DNA of 15,995 nucleotides. Origin: JBCCSZ01 sp039199225 (GTDB lineage Bacteria; Bacteroidota; Bacteroidia; Chitinophagales; Saprospiraceae). Both the position numbers and the translations under genes were made by a program. The notes under the pieces are model-generated. The model did not search any database and was not told where the DNA came from. It saw only the letters and a list, made by a program, of their open reading frames with translations. Below are positions 7,504 through 14,346 of this stretch, piece by piece (the stretch's first letter is position 1; the number at the start of each line of letters is the position of its first letter). The stretch is taken from NCBI GenBank assembly GCA_039199225.1, contig JBCCSZ010000182.1, positions 1 to 15,995 of the forward strand, in the 5' to 3' direction.

Positions 7504-8700
7504 ATGAATTTGGCTAATAGAAAATATTTTTTGCTTCCGATTGCATTGCTCCTCCTCTTTGCTGGTTGTGTGCAATTCAAGAAAGCAAGTCTGTACGATG
7601 GAGAGGAGAAAATACCAAAGCCTCCGATTCCAAAGGATATTTCCACCATTGTGGAGCCTACTATCTACGATGATGATGATAAGGATATGTGGGGCTTGGA
7701 GAAAGATGTTTGCCAAGATGCTTCTCTTTCTGACGTTGCCTACAGTGGTCAGAAATCCATCAAGTTGTCTTGGAATCGCGACGCAAAAGGCTGTGATTTT
7801 TCTGCCATTGGCATTGGCTGGGATGGTTGGGCTGGAAAAGACCTTTCGCCCATTATGGATTATGTTGCCATCCAAATGTACGTTCGGACACAGGAAGGAC
7901 GCGCTTTTGGTCTACCCATGGTACTCACCCTGATCGATTACAGTGGTGGAATGGGATTCTCCTACACCAGCAACAAATATTTTGAGCGCACAGCAATCGA
8001 TGAGGAGTGGCAAAAGGTGTTGGTTCCGCTCAACTCTTTTGATATGGAGAAGGAAAATCTCGATCCCTCCAATATCAAACAGCTACAAATTGAATTGCAG
8101 CAAAGTGGAAGCGTCTACCTGGACGACATCAAACTGGTTTTTTACGAGGAGCCAGAGCAAACGCCTTGGATGATAGAGGAGCAGTTGGAAAATCCCATTG
8201 CAACACCTCGCCAAATATTCGCCGATGCATTTGCCAACAACAACTCTTGGGGACTCATTACCGATGGTTGCCAGCAAATAGAACTGACAGAGCGGGAAAG
8301 CTCAGAAGGTCGGAAGTCACTTTACGCGAAGTGGGATAACAACAAAGGCGATTGCAAACTCACTTCCTTTGGTGCCAGCTGGAACAAGTGGCGCCCGGTC
8401 GATATGACATCGATTCGCAAGACGGCAGCTTTTCAATTTGATCTCAAAATGGCTAGAGGTAGTGCAAAGGAACTGCCCATTATGATCGGCTTTGAAGATT
8501 ACGAAAGAGCCAAGCGATTCGTGGAGCTGAAGTCGTCCTTTGTAGAGGGTGGACAGTACACCACGAGTTGGAAGACCGTTCGCATTCCGATCTCAAAGAT
8601 TCCGGCAGATGGCCTTGATTTCAAGCGCATCAAACAGCTTTACGTCAACCTGGCAGGCGCCGGAGAAGTATACATAGACAATATTCGTCTGGTACAATAA
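7504..8700 (+). CDS. Lipoprotein with two tandem CBM-like (CBM11/CIA30-type) domains
   Basis: A 398-residue lipoprotein with lipobox FAGC (Cys22), a proline/aspartate-rich linker (35-60), then two copies of one domain at about 62-213 and 248-397. The shared order is WG, Cys (70; 256), G-x-KS, W, a second Cys (97; 284), GWxxW or SWNKW, D-[LM]-[ST]-[PS]-I, then W-x-x-V-x-[VI]-P-[LI], I-K-Q-L and finally G-x-VY-[LI]-D-[DN]-I-[KR]-LV. The last part is the typical closing strand of galactose-binding-like sandwiches such as CBM11 and CIA30. The two Cys per repeat probably form a disulphide in each. The repeats have diverged strongly, so the duplication is old. Binding of a polysaccharide at the cell surface is the likely role; the ligand is unknown. 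It is the last gene of the set and is followed by a strong terminator. Confidence 0.85.
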   Translation: MNLANRKYFLLPIALLLLFAGCVQFKKASLYDGEEKIPKPPIPKDISTIVEPTIYDDDDKDMWGLEKDVCQDASLSDVAYSGQKSIKLSWNRDAKGCDFSAIGIGWDGWAGKDLSPIMDYVAIQMYVRTQEGRAFGLPMVLTLIDYSGGMGFSYTSNKYFERTAIDEEWQKVLVPLNSFDMEKENLDPSNIKQLQIELQQSGSVYLDDIKLVFYEEPEQTPWMIEEQLENPIATPRQIFADAFANNNSWGLITDGCQQIELTERESSEGRKSLYAKWDNNKGDCKLTSFGASWNKWRPVDMTSIRKTAAFQFDLKMARGSAKELPIMIGFEDYERAKRFVELKSSFVEGGQYTTSWKTVRIPISKIPADGLDFKRIKQLYVNLAGAGEVYIDNIRLVQ

Positions 8701-8742
8701 GCCAGCAACAAATTATAAACCCTGATCAGTAAATTAATAAGT

Positions 8743-8792
8743 ACCGCCATTTGATAGAAAACATCGGTTTTCCGTATCCATTACCCGGCGGT
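8743..8792. repeat. Nested inverted repeat in the 3' region of the operon
   Basis: Outer arms ACCGCC (8743-8748) and GGCGGT (8787-8792) enclose a second stem, GAAAAC (8757-8762) with GTTTTC (8767-8772), closed by the tetraloop ATCG. An extra GATA/TATC pairing extends the inner stem past a two-base bulge. It lies between the last lipoprotein gene and the T-run terminator. It could stabilise the mRNA 3' end or be a second, weaker terminator. Confidence 0.4.
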
Positions 8793-8814
8793 TTCGGAGA
8801 GAGAAATTAGGAAG

Positions 8815-8846
8815 AATGCCTTCTGCAAGGGAGGCATTTTTTATTT
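8815..8846 (+). terminator. Rho-independent terminator of the operon
   Basis: AATGCCT (8815-8821) pairs with AGGCATT (8832-8838) over a 10-base loop and is followed by a T-rich run (TTTTTTATTTT). This is a standard intrinsic terminator in the right place to end the plus-strand transcript from 2385. It ends just before the stop codon of the convergent AraC-type gene. Confidence 0.75.
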
Positions 8847-8851
8847 TGGCT

Positions 8852-9784
8852 TTAATTGAACGAAGTGCGAAACTGCAAGGGTGTTTGCTTGGTTTTGGAT
8901 TTGAATAGCTTGCTGAAAGACTGTGAATGTTCAAATCCCAGCTCATAAGCAATTTCGCTGACCGTCAAATTGGTCGTGGACAGTTTCACCTTGGCCTTTT
9001 CGATCAATTTGTTGTGGATGTGTTGCTGCGTTGTTTGTCCGGTCAGACTTTTCAACATACTGCTCAGGTAATCTGGCGTGAGGTTTAAATTTTGGGCGAT
9101 GTCGTGGACAGATGGTAGGCCGGCATCCATTAAATCCTCGCTGAAACGCTCCTCCAAAAGTGCTTCAAGTTTGTCCAAAATTTGATGATTGGCCTGCTTT
9201 CGGGTCAGGAATTGCCGTTGGTAAAAGCGCTCCGAATAGTTCAACAACAGTTCCAGTTGACTGATGATAATTTGTTGGCTAAATCTGTCCAGATTGGATT
9301 GATATTCCCCTTTTATATTTTCGAAAATCCCTTTGATGATGTTTTCCTCCTTCTCCGATAGAAAGAGTGCTTCCCGAACGGAATAGTTGAAAAACGGATA
9401 CTTTTTGATTCCTTGGGCCAATGAAGTTCCGAAAAGAAAATCTGGATGAATGGCCAGGATCAAGCCCGATGGAGGGACGGTGATATTTTCTTCAGTCAGC
9501 TGCACAGAGATGACCTGTTCTGGCGAAAAAAAGGTCATCAATCCTTCGTCGAAATCGTATGATTGTTGTCCATATCTATATTTGCCGACCACATTGCGCT
9601 TTAAAGAAATGGAGTAAAACTTTTGCAGCCATTTCAGTTCGTTGTCTTGGGGAACGGGCCGTATCAGCTTATAATCCAACATACTGATAAGTGGATGTTC
9701 CGGAGGAGCAATTCGGTTGAAGCGATGTAAATCACTGACCGTCTTCAGAACAGTTATTTTCGATTTGGACATCTTTTGTAGCAT
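8852..9784 (-). CDS. AraC-family transcriptional regulator
   Basis: A 310-residue protein with a C-terminal AraC DNA-binding domain containing two helix-turn-helix motifs: VHDIAQNLNLTPDYLSSMLKS at about 226-246 and TVSEIAYELGFEHSQSFSKLFKSK at about 274-297, followed by TPLQFR. The N-terminal half (about 10-190) is a sensing domain without a family I can name with certainty; it contains FFSPEQ and GLILAIHPDFL segments common in AraC-like regulators found beside dehydrogenases. Met5 is an equally good start. Its most likely target is the adjacent upstream SDR gene on the same strand, a frequent arrangement. Control of the neighbouring glycan genes is possible but not shown. Confidence 0.92.
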   Translation of the reverse strand: MLQKMSKSKITVLKTVSDLHRFNRIAPPEHPLISMLDYKLIRPVPQDNELKWLQKFYSISLKRNVVGKYRYGQQSYDFDEGLMTFFSPEQVISVQLTEENITVPPSGLILAIHPDFLFGTSLAQGIKKYPFFNYSVREALFLSEKEENIIKGIFENIKGEYQSNLDRFSQQIIISQLELLLNYSERFYQRQFLTRKQANHQILDKLEALLEERFSEDLMDAGLPSVHDIAQNLNLTPDYLSSMLKSLTGQTTQQHIHNKLIEKAKVKLSTTNLTVSEIAYELGFEHSQSFSKLFKSKTKQTPLQFRTSFN

Positions 9785-9801
9785 TTAAATTTACGAAAAG
9801 C

Positions 9802-9853
9802 CAGCCCGAAGACCCACCTTTAGAAAAATCTTGTAAAGGGCATTCGGGCTGGT
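9802..9853 (-). terminator. Strong hairpin between the SDR and AraC genes
   Basis: A perfect 10-bp inverted repeat, CCAGCCCGAA (9802-9811) with TTCGGGCTGG (9844-9853), encloses a further CCTTTA/TAAAGG pairing (9818-9823, 9835-9840). Read on the minus strand it follows the SDR stop codon and is succeeded by CTTTTC and an AT-rich stretch, so it can act as the SDR terminator or as an attenuator that lowers read-through into the AraC gene. Confidence 0.6.
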
Positions 9854-9871
9854 ATTTTCCGACCGCAGAGG

Positions 9872-10747
9872 TCAGTCTTGCACCTTTAATTTCAGCATAT
9901 CGCCCATGCCAAAGGCATTGTAGAGGCCGTCGTGAATCTGAGCCAATTGGCCGTTGTATGGATCGATGTGTGTTCCCATACCCATGTTGTCGACCACCGT
10001 TCGCATGGGCCGCTGTCCTGCGGGTGTCGCGATGAGTTTGGCAATGGCATCCGCTACGTTCTGTGGGTCTTGGGTAGGGTTGTTGGCCATTGCGCCCTCG
10101 AAGCTTTCGAACATTTGCTTCGGTACGTTGACCATTTCCCCATAACTCTCATTTTGCGAGCTGTCTGAAGGATGCATGAGGCTGTGCATAAAGCCTGTTG
10201 CATAACCGCCTGGCTCTACGAGACAAGAATCAACGCCAAAGCCAGATAGCTCTACCCGATAATTTTCGGCCAGTGCTTCCAACGCCCATTTAGAGGCATT
10301 GTAGGGGCCGTAAAAAGGAAAGGCAATTCGTCCCAAGAGGCTTGAAACATGAATGAGCAAGCCAGCGCCTTGAGCTCTCAAATGGGGAAGGGCAGCGCGA
10401 TTCACCCGTTGTACACCAAATACATTGACATCGAACAGTCGCTTAAAATCATCGATGGTAAATTGTTCCTGGATACCTAGTACGCCTATTCCGGCATTAT
10501 TGATCACAACATCCAAACCATCCATTAGCTCGATGGCCTTCGCCACACCTGCATTGACACTTTCATCGTCTGTCACGTCTAGCTGGACGATTTTTGCACC
10601 CAAGGCGGCTAAATCATCTGCTGCTGCTTTGTTTTTTGATTCGATACCACGCATAGTGGCCACCACGCTATGTCCTTGGCTGAGTAGGGTTTTCACGGTC
10701 AGGGCTCCAAAGCCTCCATTTGCACCGGTGATAAAAACTTTTGACAT
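9872..10747 (-). CDS. Short-chain dehydrogenase/reductase (SDR family) oxidoreductase
   Basis: A 291-residue classical SDR: NAD(P)-binding TGANGGFG at residues 7-14, LDVTD near 56-60, NNAG at 83-86, and the catalytic Ser136 with Tyr149-x-x-x-Lys153 (YNASK). It has a C-terminal extension of about 40 residues compared with the usual 250, common in the subgroup that carries PGGYATGF. An Arg at 33 after the second strand is compatible with NADPH preference, though weak evidence. It is cytoplasmic, with no signal peptide. The substrate cannot be read from the sequence. It lies between a sulfatase and an AraC regulator on the same strand, and its own upstream region carries an inverted repeat that could be the regulator's site. 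Confidence 0.93.
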   Translation of the reverse strand: MSKVFITGANGGFGALTVKTLLSQGHSVVATMRGIESKNKAAADDLAALGAKIVQLDVTDDESVNAGVAKAIELMDGLDVVINNAGIGVLGIQEQFTIDDFKRLFDVNVFGVQRVNRAALPHLRAQGAGLLIHVSSLLGRIAFPFYGPYNASKWALEALAENYRVELSGFGVDSCLVEPGGYATGFMHSLMHPSDSSQNESYGEMVNVPKQMFESFEGAMANNPTQDPQNVADAIAKLIATPAGQRPMRTVVDNMGMGTHIDPYNGQLAQIHDGLYNAFGMGDMLKLKVQD

Positions 10748-10781
10748 AATTGTTATTTTTTGGTTTTCTTATGATGAAGCT

Positions 10782-10810
10782 GTGCAAAATAGTTGCTTTT
10801 GACTTTGCAC
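10782..10810. promoter_or_regulatory. Inverted repeat upstream of the SDR gene, candidate operator
   Basis: GTGCAAA (10782-10788) and TTTGCAC (10804-10810) form a perfect 7-bp inverted repeat with a 15-base spacer, 35 bases upstream of the SDR start. A third related half site, TGCAAAG, occurs at 10832-10838 and overlaps the -7 promoter-like box. This arrangement suits binding of a dimeric regulator, with the neighbouring AraC protein as the first candidate. Confidence 0.4.
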
Positions 10811-10833
10811 TTAATGATCAAACAACTTCAATG

Positions 10834-10841
10834 CAAAGATA
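10834..10841 (-). promoter_or_regulatory. Possible -7 box for the SDR gene
   Basis: Read on the minus strand this is TATCTTTG, a full match to TAnnTTTG. No good TTTG lies at the expected 19-21 spacing; the nearest is about 26 bases away (10868-10871). The assignment therefore rests on the -7 box alone and implies a leader of roughly 80 bases. Confidence 0.35.
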
Positions 10842-10940
10842 GATCGCTCTAGAGGCGTCGGTGTATCCAAATCCGAGATTATTGCAGTTGAAAATTAGTT
10901 TTACACCAGATTTTGGAGCAGAATCAGGAGGGGATGAAAG

Positions 10941-10978
10941 GCAAGCCTCAGACTCTTTTGCAAAAGTCTGAAGCTTGC
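10941..10978 (-). terminator. Long hairpin downstream of the sulfatase gene
   Basis: GCAAGC (10941-10946) pairs with GCTTGC (10973-10978), and inside it TCAGAC pairs with GTCTGA around a TTTTGCAAAA palindrome with a two-base bulge. The stem takes up nearly the whole 38 bases. It lies 14 bases beyond the sulfatase stop codon on the minus strand, where a terminator is expected. The following T content (CTTTC) is weak. Confidence 0.55.
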
Positions 10979-10991
10979 GGAGGAGTGTTAA

Positions 10992-12923
10992 TTAAAAGCT
11001 AGCGCCAAAAGAGTGGACGTATTCCCTCAAACCAGCCTTTATCTGTTGGATCAAATAGGTCTTTGTTTGCGCTTCCCAAGCCAAGTATTCTTTTTTGGCC
11101 TGCTCACCGGCTTCCTTCAGAGAATCTGGCAGTTCTTGTCGCAAAATATCCGGTACAATCTGTTCAAACAAAACCCTCGTCATTTGCTTGACAATGGGTC
11201 GATTGCTTTCATTGTGCATTTCAAGCTGTCCTCCTTCGCGGCGGTAATCGTAGAATTCTTTTTCAAACCTCTTTGATTCCCACTCGATTTTATCGGTTCC
11301 TGGCAGCCAGTGTGCGTAGGTGCCGAGTTTGCCCGCCCTGGTCAGTAAACCAATGATGTGGATCGGTGCTTTGTTGAAATTCATAAATCCGAAAACCACC
11401 TCATCGGTCACCAATAGGGAATAGTCCCGACCCGGTACTTCTGGTGATTTCAGCATGGGAAGAATATTCAATCGGTGGCCATACAACTGTTGGAGGTCTC
11501 CCTGCAGCCAATCCTGCTGGCCCTTGTGTCCGAAGCTGACCAGCATTCTCAGCAGATCGACGGATGAAACCAGGCCATCCCGAACGACCTCGGTTTGGGC
11601 AGTAAATCGCTCGGAAGGATCGACGACAATCAGTGGGACATTGTAGGCTTCTTTGTAAACAGAGCCGAGCTTGCCGGATAAAAAGCCGTGTGCACCTGCA
11701 TAGTCCCCATGGTCACTGGCGAATACGACGATGGTATTGTCCTGAACGTCCTGCGGCAATTCCTCCAAGGCATCCAAGACCTTTCCGATGGCACCGTCGA
11801 CCTTGGTCATCACCTGTGTGTAACAGTCCAGCCCACGTTCCCAATAGCTGTGGGGTGCCATCCCAATTTGGAACTGTGGGACGCGGGGATAATCCTCTCT
11901 GGTAAAGTCTGTTTGGGAGGAATCATCGGCTGCACCCCCCCAGACGAGGTCCTGAAACTTGCGGTACATATACTGAGTAGAAGGTTTGTGAGCCTCCATG
12001 TCTTCCGAAGATTCCCAGTTGGGTGGAAGTTCGGGATAATTGAGTGAGGGTGGATCGCTGAGTGGGTTGTCGCTCGGTGCCACGGGCGGTGCGCCAGCAC
12101 CATCGTCAGTCCCGTAGAGTGTAAAAGCCGGTGGGCTTTCATTTTCCATCAGGCGGTTGTATCGTTCGAATTCTGTACCAGCCCAAAAGAATTCTTTGTC
12201 GTGTGGGTTGACAAAGCTGGCGGTGAGGCACCAAGGGGCGGTATCTTCCTTGTTACCGAATATCCGGAGCCAATTGCCAGCATTTTCAGCAATTTCATCG
12301 TCGTTGATGTAGGGCGGGATGTCCTTTTCTTCCGAGCCAGGATAACCTACGGTCCCTTGCAGGTTGTAGCCATCCGGATCGGGCCAAACGAAGCCCTCGA
12401 ATCCATATTCCTCCAACCCCAATCCTTTGACATCCTTATCCAGCATCGAAACGTGCCACTTACCGATGTAGGGCGTTTGGTAATCATTTTCCCGAAGCAA
12501 TTTGCCATAGGTTGGGAAGGCAGGATGGAGTACTGGCGCGTGTGGACCTGTGTAGTCTGGTCCGGCAGTAGGCGGTGCGGTGAGGGTGCTACAAAGCCAG
12601 GTCTGCTGCGAGTAGAGTCCTGTGATCAGAGTTCCGCGGGCGGGGGTACAGGCGCTGGCAGCGGTGTTGTAGTTGGAAAATTTCACCCCTTGGGTCCAAA
12701 GCCTATGGACGTTGGGCATGAACTTTTTGAGGAATTCGTCGACGGTCTCAATGCCTTTGGGAAAGACGCTTGGGAAGCGAAGTTCGTCTACCAAGACAAA
12801 TAAGATATTGGGTTTGGAGCCTTCGACGGGTTCGGTAGCTCTGGGTTTGGGTCGGGACGACTTGGAGAGCAGACCAGTGGATTTCAACGCTTCTGAAATC
12901 CGATGAGTGGTTTTATGATCCAT
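10992..12923 (-). CDS. Sulfatase (formylglycine-dependent, Cys-type), no visible signal peptide
   Basis: A 643-residue alkaline-phosphatase-superfamily sulfatase. NILFVLVDELR at 39-49 carries the first metal ligand (Asp46), and CTPAR at 92-96 is the sulfatase signature C-x-[PSA]-x-R whose Cys92 is oxidised to formylglycine. GKWH is at 154-157, NPHD at 239-242, and SDHGD at 403-407 gives the second metal-binding pair, with Lys418 following. Activity depends on a maturase (FGE or anSME) encoded elsewhere; none is in this window. The N-terminus is hydrophilic (MDHKTTHRISEALK...) with no signal peptide, whereas Bacteroidota polysaccharide sulfatases are usually exported, so this one may be cytoplasmic and act on small sulfated molecules; a missed upstream start is another explanation. 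It is longer than a minimal sulfatase, with an insert rich in Pro/Asp near 265-345. Substrate unknown. Confidence 0.92.
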   Translation of the reverse strand: MDHKTTHRISEALKSTGLLSKSSRPKPRATEPVEGSKPNILFVLVDELRFPSVFPKGIETVDEFLKKFMPNVHRLWTQGVKFSNYNTAASACTPARGTLITGLYSQQTWLCSTLTAPPTAGPDYTGPHAPVLHPAFPTYGKLLRENDYQTPYIGKWHVSMLDKDVKGLGLEEYGFEGFVWPDPDGYNLQGTVGYPGSEEKDIPPYINDDEIAENAGNWLRIFGNKEDTAPWCLTASFVNPHDKEFFWAGTEFERYNRLMENESPPAFTLYGTDDGAGAPPVAPSDNPLSDPPSLNYPELPPNWESSEDMEAHKPSTQYMYRKFQDLVWGGAADDSSQTDFTREDYPRVPQFQIGMAPHSYWERGLDCYTQVMTKVDGAIGKVLDALEELPQDVQDNTIVVFASDHGDYAGAHGFLSGKLGSVYKEAYNVPLIVVDPSERFTAQTEVVRDGLVSSVDLLRMLVSFGHKGQQDWLQGDLQQLYGHRLNILPMLKSPEVPGRDYSLLVTDEVVFGFMNFNKAPIHIIGLLTRAGKLGTYAHWLPGTDKIEWESKRFEKEFYDYRREGGQLEMHNESNRPIVKQMTRVLFEQIVPDILRQELPDSLKEAGEQAKKEYLAWEAQTKTYLIQQIKAGLREYVHSFGASF

Positions 12924-13165
12924 CGTTTACTTTTTTGGGGTTTGTACAAGGGAAGCATTTACCCCAGTGATTAAAATTAAATATCATTGCAATATGTTTT
13001 ACTCTTCCATAGAATCGAAAGCGTCAAATTATCTGAATTTGTAAAGGCGTTGATCAGCTCGAATGGGTAGGTAGAATTACCTGTTTTGGCCCAAAAGCTG
13101 AGAGGGGTTTCCCTAGCCATCAAATAAATGATTACATTGATGAGGAATCAATTGTACTTATCAAC

Positions 13166-13618
13166 ATGAAATCGATCCTCTTTAATGTCCTTACCATTGT
13201 GCTGCTCTTAATGACGCTGTCTGCCTGTCAGGAGCGTCCGAAGCCTAGAAACGATTCAACGACGCCTCACCAGATTGATGCGACGGCTGCCAAAAACCAC
13301 ATTGACGCTTACGAAGCTTACATCGATCAGGTCATCGATACACTCTCTTCAGATGAGGGTGGCGAATGGGCCAACCCAGGTAAAAGATTGATTTATGGTG
13401 CGAGTGTAGACATCGAGGAATTGCGGGAAATCCTTTTTGTATCGGACAAGCAAGGTGATTTGGCCAAAAAAGATTCCCTATTTATTATGATGGGCATCAT
13501 GGATTCCGATTCTACAGAACTTATTTTTGCCTTGAAGTCGGGTGTAGAGCCAAGCTGGAAATTTTTTGATTTTACGCTGCCATGCCCCAACGCTTGTCCA
13601 AAATTTGCCGAAGAATAA
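13166..13618 (+). CDS. Small lipoprotein, unknown function
   Basis: A 150-residue protein with a lipoprotein signal (MKSILFNVLTIVLLLMTLSAC, lipidated Cys21). Residues 22-40 form a polar Pro/Thr-rich linker. The rest is a short mixed alpha/beta region with AKNHIDAYEAYIDQVIDTL and an aspartate-rich middle, ending PCPNACPKFAEE with two close cysteines (CPNAC). I do not recognise a family. It starts 242 bases from the divergent sulfatase start and 47 bases before the signalling genes, so it may be transcribed with them, although a weak hairpin lies in between. Confidence 0.8.
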   Translation: MKSILFNVLTIVLLLMTLSACQERPKPRNDSTTPHQIDATAAKNHIDAYEAYIDQVIDTLSSDEGGEWANPGKRLIYGASVDIEELREILFVSDKQGDLAKKDSLFIMMGIMDSDSTELIFALKSGVEPSWKFFDFTLPCPNACPKFAEE

Positions 13619-13643
13619 CAGAGCTTGAATGGAGCTGTTTTTC
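13615..13643 (+). terminator. Weak hairpin with T run after the small lipoprotein gene
   Basis: Starting at the stop codon, AACAG-AG-CT pairs with AGCTGTT through a two-base bulge and is followed by TTTTT. It could be a weak or partial terminator in the gap between this gene and the membrane-protein gene. Confidence 0.3.
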
Positions 13644-13665
13644 GCTTTGACTTTTACAGCAACCG

Positions 13666-14346
13666 ATGGATTTAACAGACCTCGATTACAATATTTACCT
13701 TCGAGCCGGACAGTTGGTGGTTGTCTGTCTGAGCCTAAATGTATTGCTGTGTGCCATTTATTTTAGGAAATTGGAAGTACCCCTTCAGCGATTGAGTATT
13801 TTTTTATTGTTCAATTGGATCATTGAGGTAGCGGCTCGGATTTGTGCTTACTCGGACATCAACAACTTGCCACTGTTGCATTTGTATACGTTGGGAGAGT
13901 TTATCCTATTCCTGTGGTTTTACAAAAGCCTTTTTGTCAGACTTGAAATTTTTCAAAAAGCTTTCAGGCCATTTGCAGTTATTGGTACCGTTTTAATTGT
14001 GCTCAACTCCGTTTTTATTCAAAACATTTATGCCTTCAATCCCTTGGCAAAAACACTGGTCCAATTGACGATCATTGCTTTGGCAGTATTGTATTTTTAC
14101 AATCTCAATAGCCTTCAATCCAGTGCTTCAGGTATTTACAAAAGTCTGCGCCTCATCAATTCGGCTGTGCTGATTTACTATTCGGGAAGTTTATTTATCT
14201 TTATGTGCAACCAGCTTTTCATCGATGCTTCCGAGGTTTACGAAATCATTTGGGCCTTCAATGCTGTGTTGAATCTGATTTTTCAATTACTTGTTTTATG
14301 GGGACTTTGGATAGTGGTTTTCAAGAAAGCACCTTCATCTTCTTAA
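13666..14346 (+). CDS. Seven-helix integral membrane protein, putative sensor partner
   Basis: A 226-residue protein with about seven hydrophobic segments (approximately 14-33, 42-60, 68-88, 101-119, 130-146, 163-184, 193-218), short loops and a basic C-terminal end (KKAPSSS). No catalytic motif is visible. I do not recognise a named family, but small 7-TM proteins are common directly before kinases of this type in Bacteroidota. Its TAA stop overlaps the ATG of the histidine kinase gene (TAATG), so the two are translationally coupled. The kinase itself has only one membrane helix and almost no extracytoplasmic part, so this protein may provide the sensing portion; that is an inference from gene order. 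Confidence 0.85.
   Translation: MDLTDLDYNIYLRAGQLVVVCLSLNVLLCAIYFRKLEVPLQRLSIFLLFNWIIEVAARICAYSDINNLPLLHLYTLGEFILFLWFYKSLFVRLEIFQKAFRPFAVIGTVLIVLNSVFIQNIYAFNPLAKTLVQLTIIALAVLYFYNLNSLQSSASGIYKSLRLINSAVLIYYSGSLFIFMCNQLFIDASEVYEIIWAFNAVLNLIFQLLVLWGLWIVVFKKAPSSS

Noticed and set aside
7099..7875. Minus-strand open frame spanning the junction of the two lipoprotein genes
   Set aside because: It overlaps two well-supported lipoprotein genes and shows no domain or signal sequence.
12201..12803. Plus-strand open frame opposite the sulfatase
   Set aside because: The sulfatase frame carries all family motifs; the opposite frame has none.
13084..13096. Odd palindrome TTTTGGCCCAAAA upstream of the small lipoprotein gene
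   Set aside because: Only six-base arms in a single occurrence, with no recognisable promoter next to it; not enough to call an operator.
14205..14345. Upstream extension of the histidine kinase to an earlier Met
   Set aside because: This part overlaps the 7-TM gene and reads as Cys/Phe-rich shadow sequence, while the TAATG overlap at 14344-14348 gives a normal coupled start directly before the membrane helix.
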